NCBI GenBank assembly: GCA_947174295.1 | Contig: CAMWIG010000008.1 | Span: 1-25,400, forward strand | Length of the DNA: 25,400 nucleotides | From: an uncultured Alistipes sp. | Lineage (GTDB): Bacteria > Bacteroidota > Bacteroidia > Bacteroidales > Rikenellaceae | Reading direction: 5' to 3' | Part shown: positions 22,559 through 25,400 of the stretch, piece after piece | How positions within the stretch are numbered: position 1 is the stretch's first letter | Layout of the letters: every line of letters starts with the position of its first letter | Notes under the pieces: generated by a model | The model's database searches: none | Told to the model about the DNA's origin: nothing | The model's input: the letters and a program-made list of their open reading frames with translations, nothing else | Program-made: the position numbers and the translations under genes

Positions 22559-25383
22559 CTATCTCATGGGAGGAGGCCCCATGGGACGGCCTGGGCCTCC
22601 GAAGCCTCCGCGGGTCTCGCCCTCGCGAACGCCGTAGTCGCCGAGATTCTTCGAACCCTTCTTGCCGAAGTGGCGAAGATTGTAGACGAACTGCACCGTA
22701 TAGTAGCGGCCTACGACGCTGTTCGTAGCATTTTGCGTATATCCCGACCCCGTGGTGCGTGCGAATGCCCTGTTCTGGTTCAGCAGGTCGTTGACGCCTA
22801 CCTGAATCTCGCCGCGCTTGTTCTTGAAGAGCTTGTGTCCCAGGTAGAGGTTGCACAGCATGTATTCGTCGTTATAGTCGTTCGTAAAACCGACGTTCTG
22901 CGTGTAGGCGAGGCTGCCGGTGAACGTGAAGCCTCCGAGGAACGTGGCTTTGAGCGATGCGGAGGCCGTATGCCCGAAGTAGCGGTTCTTCGACGCCTTG
23001 GCCGCGAGCGAGTTCGACGCGAGGGTATAGCTGCCGTTCCACGAAACCGTGAAGTCGATGTTCTCCGATATGTTGCTGCCCAATACGGCGCTCGCATCGT
23101 ATGCGAACGAGTCGGCGTCGTTGCGCTGGCCTCCGATAATCGCTCCATCGCGGACTTCGCCGCCGAACATCGTAGGAATCACCGTATAGTTGACGCCAGT
23201 CATGAGATTGAGGTTGCACTTCATGAAATTGAGCGGGAAGCCGTAGCTGACATGCGTACGCAGCGACCAGTAACCGTCCATGTTGATTCGCTGGCTGTAC
23301 TGCAACGGACGGTACTCCTGATTGTCGATGGTCATGGTGGGGTTGAGTACGGTGTGAGTCGTCACGTAATCCGACGTATTCTGCAAGGTGAACATCCACA
23401 TGAACGTGCGTCCCTTGTTGACGTTGGAGTTGACGTAGTGGAAACGGACGTTATGGGAGTACGACGGGTTAAGGTCGGGATTGCCTCGCGAGATATACTG
23501 AGCGTCCGACACATCGTAGATACCCTGCAAGTCGGTAACCTCGGGCGACGTCGTGCTCGACATTACGAACAGACGGAGCGAATTTTCGCGGTTGATATTG
23601 AGGTTGCCCATCATGAAGTAGGTGAAGTCGTTGTAGTTGTGGCGAATCTTCTCGCTCTGGCCGTTGTCGACCTGTCCGTCGAGCATCGAGCGTTGATAGA
23701 ATACGTTGGCGATGAAGGTATTGCGCTCCTTGGAATAGCGGAAGCCCGGGCCTATGCGATGCTTGACATAGCTGCTCGTGTAGGAGTTCGACAACACGGG
23801 GTCGGGAGTGCCGCTCAGATTGTCGAATCCGTCGAGACCCGTATATACGCGCTTGTCGCTCTCCTTGTTTTCGTAGCTCGCACGGTATTGCATGCTGAAC
23901 TGCGCGTATCGCGACAGAGGTTCGGTGTAGGTGAAGTTGCCCTGCAATTCATATTCCGTCTTCGGCGCCAGCGAACGCTGATAGAGCAGCGCCACGGGAT
24001 TCAGTCCGACCGTATCGGCCGGAACGAGGTAGTCGTATTCGGCAGCGGCAGCACGGTTGGAGTAGCTGTCGGATGTATTGCGGTTGTCGGAGTAGCGGAA
24101 CGAACCGTCGACGGTTATGGTGCGGCCGTCCTTGCCGAGTTTGGCGCGATATTGCAGGAATTCGCGAATATTGAATCCCGCCCGGTCGCCGAGCGAATAG
24201 TTGTCGATGACGCTGTAACCGCTCTCGCCCCACTGACGTCCGAACGTGCGGCTCAACGGGTCGTTGGCCTGGTAGCTGAACCCGGTGCGCGACATCAGCG
24301 ACTGGTTAGGCGATATCTTCCACTCGATTCGCGCGTTCAGTCGGTGGTTGGAGTTTATGGTCTTGGAGTTGCCGGCAGTAGAGAGCGTATCGACATCGTA
24401 AGGCGCCTCGTACCACTTGTCGACGGTCGATATGTTCTTCGTCGAGGTGCGGTTGAAGAAGTAGCTTCCCTGGAAAGTCACGTTGTCGTTCCTGCCCCAC
24501 GTATCCGAGAAATTGAGACCGATGGAGTTCACGGTGGCGACACCGCTTTGCGGACGCACCATGTACTGGCCCACGCCGCGCGGGCGTCCGCCTCCCGTAT
24601 TGCCCGACACGCCGAGAATATCCTCGAACGAGAAGTTCTGCTGGTTTACGTTGTTGAACAGACCGATGACGGAGAGTCGGCTGTCGCCGCTGAAAATGTT
24701 CACGTTGCCGCCGGCCAGATATTTGTGCTTGTCGCCCGTTTCGGTGTCGGCGTCGTAACCGTAACCGGCGTAGAGCTTTCCGAACTGTCCCTGGCGCATG
24801 TTGGAGTGCGTGACGATGTTTATGGCCTTGTATCCCTCGCCGTCGTCCATGCCCGAAAATTCGGCCTGATCGCTCAGCTTGTTGTAAACCTCGATGCTCT
24901 TTACAGCCTGAGCCGGCAGCGATTTTATGGCCGACGTGACATCCTCGCCGAAGAACTCCTTGCCGTCGACGAATACCTTCTTCACCGTTTCGCCCTGGGC
25001 CTCGACTTCGCCGTTGCTGATTGTGATGCCCGGCATCTTTTTAAGCAGTCCCTCGACGTCGGCATCGTCCGACACCTTGAAGGCCGAAGCGTTGTAGCTC
25101 ACCGTGTCTCCCTTCTGGGATGTTCGCATCGACTGCACCTCGATTTTCACGGCGTCGATTTTCATCGAGCCCTCGCTCATCTTCACCACGCCGAGATTTA
25201 CGCGCGGCTGCGATACGACGAACTCCCGTTCGGAGGGTTCATAACCGATGAAAGTCACTTTGAGCGTGTATTTTCCGTAAGGAACACCGCTGGCTGAGAC
25301 CTTGCCGTCGGCATCCGAGGTCGTGTACTTCTTCTGGTCGGGATTCCGCAGCGGAGTCATTTCCAGCACGGCCCCGGGAACTC
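22559..25383 (-). CDS. Outer-membrane beta-barrel/TonB-dependent receptor-like protein (partial, 5' end missing)
   Basis: Large outer-membrane protein, about 940 residues seen. N-terminal part is a carboxypeptidase-regulatory-like beta-sandwich (KVSASGVPYGKYTLKVTFIGYEPSEREF), then a plug-like domain: KKMPGITISNGEVEAQGETVKKVFVDGKEFFGEDV, then AVKSIEVYNKLSDQAEFSGMDDGEGYKAINIV. The rest is a long barrel with many aromatic and glycine residues (family OMP_b-brl_3). The tail GGFGGPGRPMGPPPMR is Gly/Pro-rich and does not end in an aromatic residue, which occurs in this family. Frame reads VPGAVLEM up to the right end, so codons 25370-25384 are coding; the real start is beyond the window and the frame meets a TAA inside an adapter-like tail. 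Ligand unknown. Such proteins take up or bind peptides or glycans, but this one has no SusD neighbour in view. Confidence 0.9.
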
Positions 25384-25400
25384 CTGTAGCTTATACACAT
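25384..25400. other. Probable Nextera/Tn5 mosaic-end adapter remnant at the contig end
   Basis: The last 17 bases, CTGTAGCTTATACACAT, match the first 17 bases of the Tn5 mosaic end used in Nextera libraries (CTGTCTCTTATACACAT) at 15 of 17 positions. In the frame of the last gene this stretch introduces a TAA at 25391-25393, immediately after plausible coding residues. The likely reading is that the contig ends in untrimmed adapter rather than genomic sequence. Confidence 0.6.

Noticed and set aside
22529..25297. A 922-codon plus-strand open frame opposite the outer-membrane beta-barrel gene.
   Set aside because: The minus-strand product has clear family motifs; the plus-strand translation has no domain and reflects codon bias of the true gene. 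It would also start within the terminator hairpin.

Overview
The window looks like a chromosomal segment of a GC-rich member of the Bacteroidales, most like Alistipes/Rikenellaceae. Four things point there. At least seven start sites follow a near-exact TAnnTTTG -7 element, the Bacteroidetes housekeeping promoter. Shine-Dalgarno sites are not apparent. Lineage-typical families are present: a PUR-type DUF3276 protein, DUF4491, an OMP beta-barrel of the TonB-receptor type, a DcaP-like porin, and an exported GH105/GH65-like pair. Base composition is high GC throughout, with no foreign-looking island. I see no phage genes, IS elements, CRISPR array, tRNA or rRNA. No stretch longer than 300 bases lacks a gene.

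Layout. 1-1149 (-): N-terminal part of DNA polymerase III alpha (dnaE), cut by the window edge. 1259-1462 (+): small DUF2007 protein. 1469-2816 (-): aroE behind a DedA/YqaA-type membrane protein gene, with a structured leader and a good promoter upstream. 3029-3337 (-): DUF3276 PUR protein. 3381-8018 (-): a tight operon ettA-hisS-ctpA (translation factor, histidyl-tRNA synthetase, S41 protease). 8205-8780 (+): rubrerythrin. 8842-10220 (-): DUF4491 and CapA-type genes overlapping by 4 nt. 10381-13597 (+): two exported carbohydrate-active enzymes. 13719-15068 (-): DcaP-like porin. 15242-17475 (+): membrane-anchored metallophosphoesterase overlapping a riboflavin reductase-deaminase whose domains are in reversed order. 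17575-22448 (+): four-gene export operon (TolC-type channel, HlyD-type adaptor, two ABC-2 permeases) with no ATPase gene. 22559 to the right end (-): large outer-membrane beta-barrel/TonB-receptor-like gene, 5'-truncated. Strong hairpin terminators lie in three convergent gaps (8800-8837, 13661-13697, 22508-22541).

Most of the window is ordinary core genome and I did not find a convincing wholly new system. The points most worth a second look are: (1) an in-frame TGA in the GH105 gene, followed by 15 codons that read as the missing conserved C-terminus; (2) the last 17 bases, which nearly match the Nextera/Tn5 mosaic end and interrupt the last gene, so the right end looks like an assembly artefact; (3) the inverted-domain RibD-like enzyme; (4) a perfect 10-bp inverted repeat bracketing the promoter of the glycosidase operon; (5) a structured leader before the yqaA-aroE operon; (6) the ATPase-less ABC-2 exporter operon; and (7) a probably leaderless mRNA for the metallophosphoesterase.
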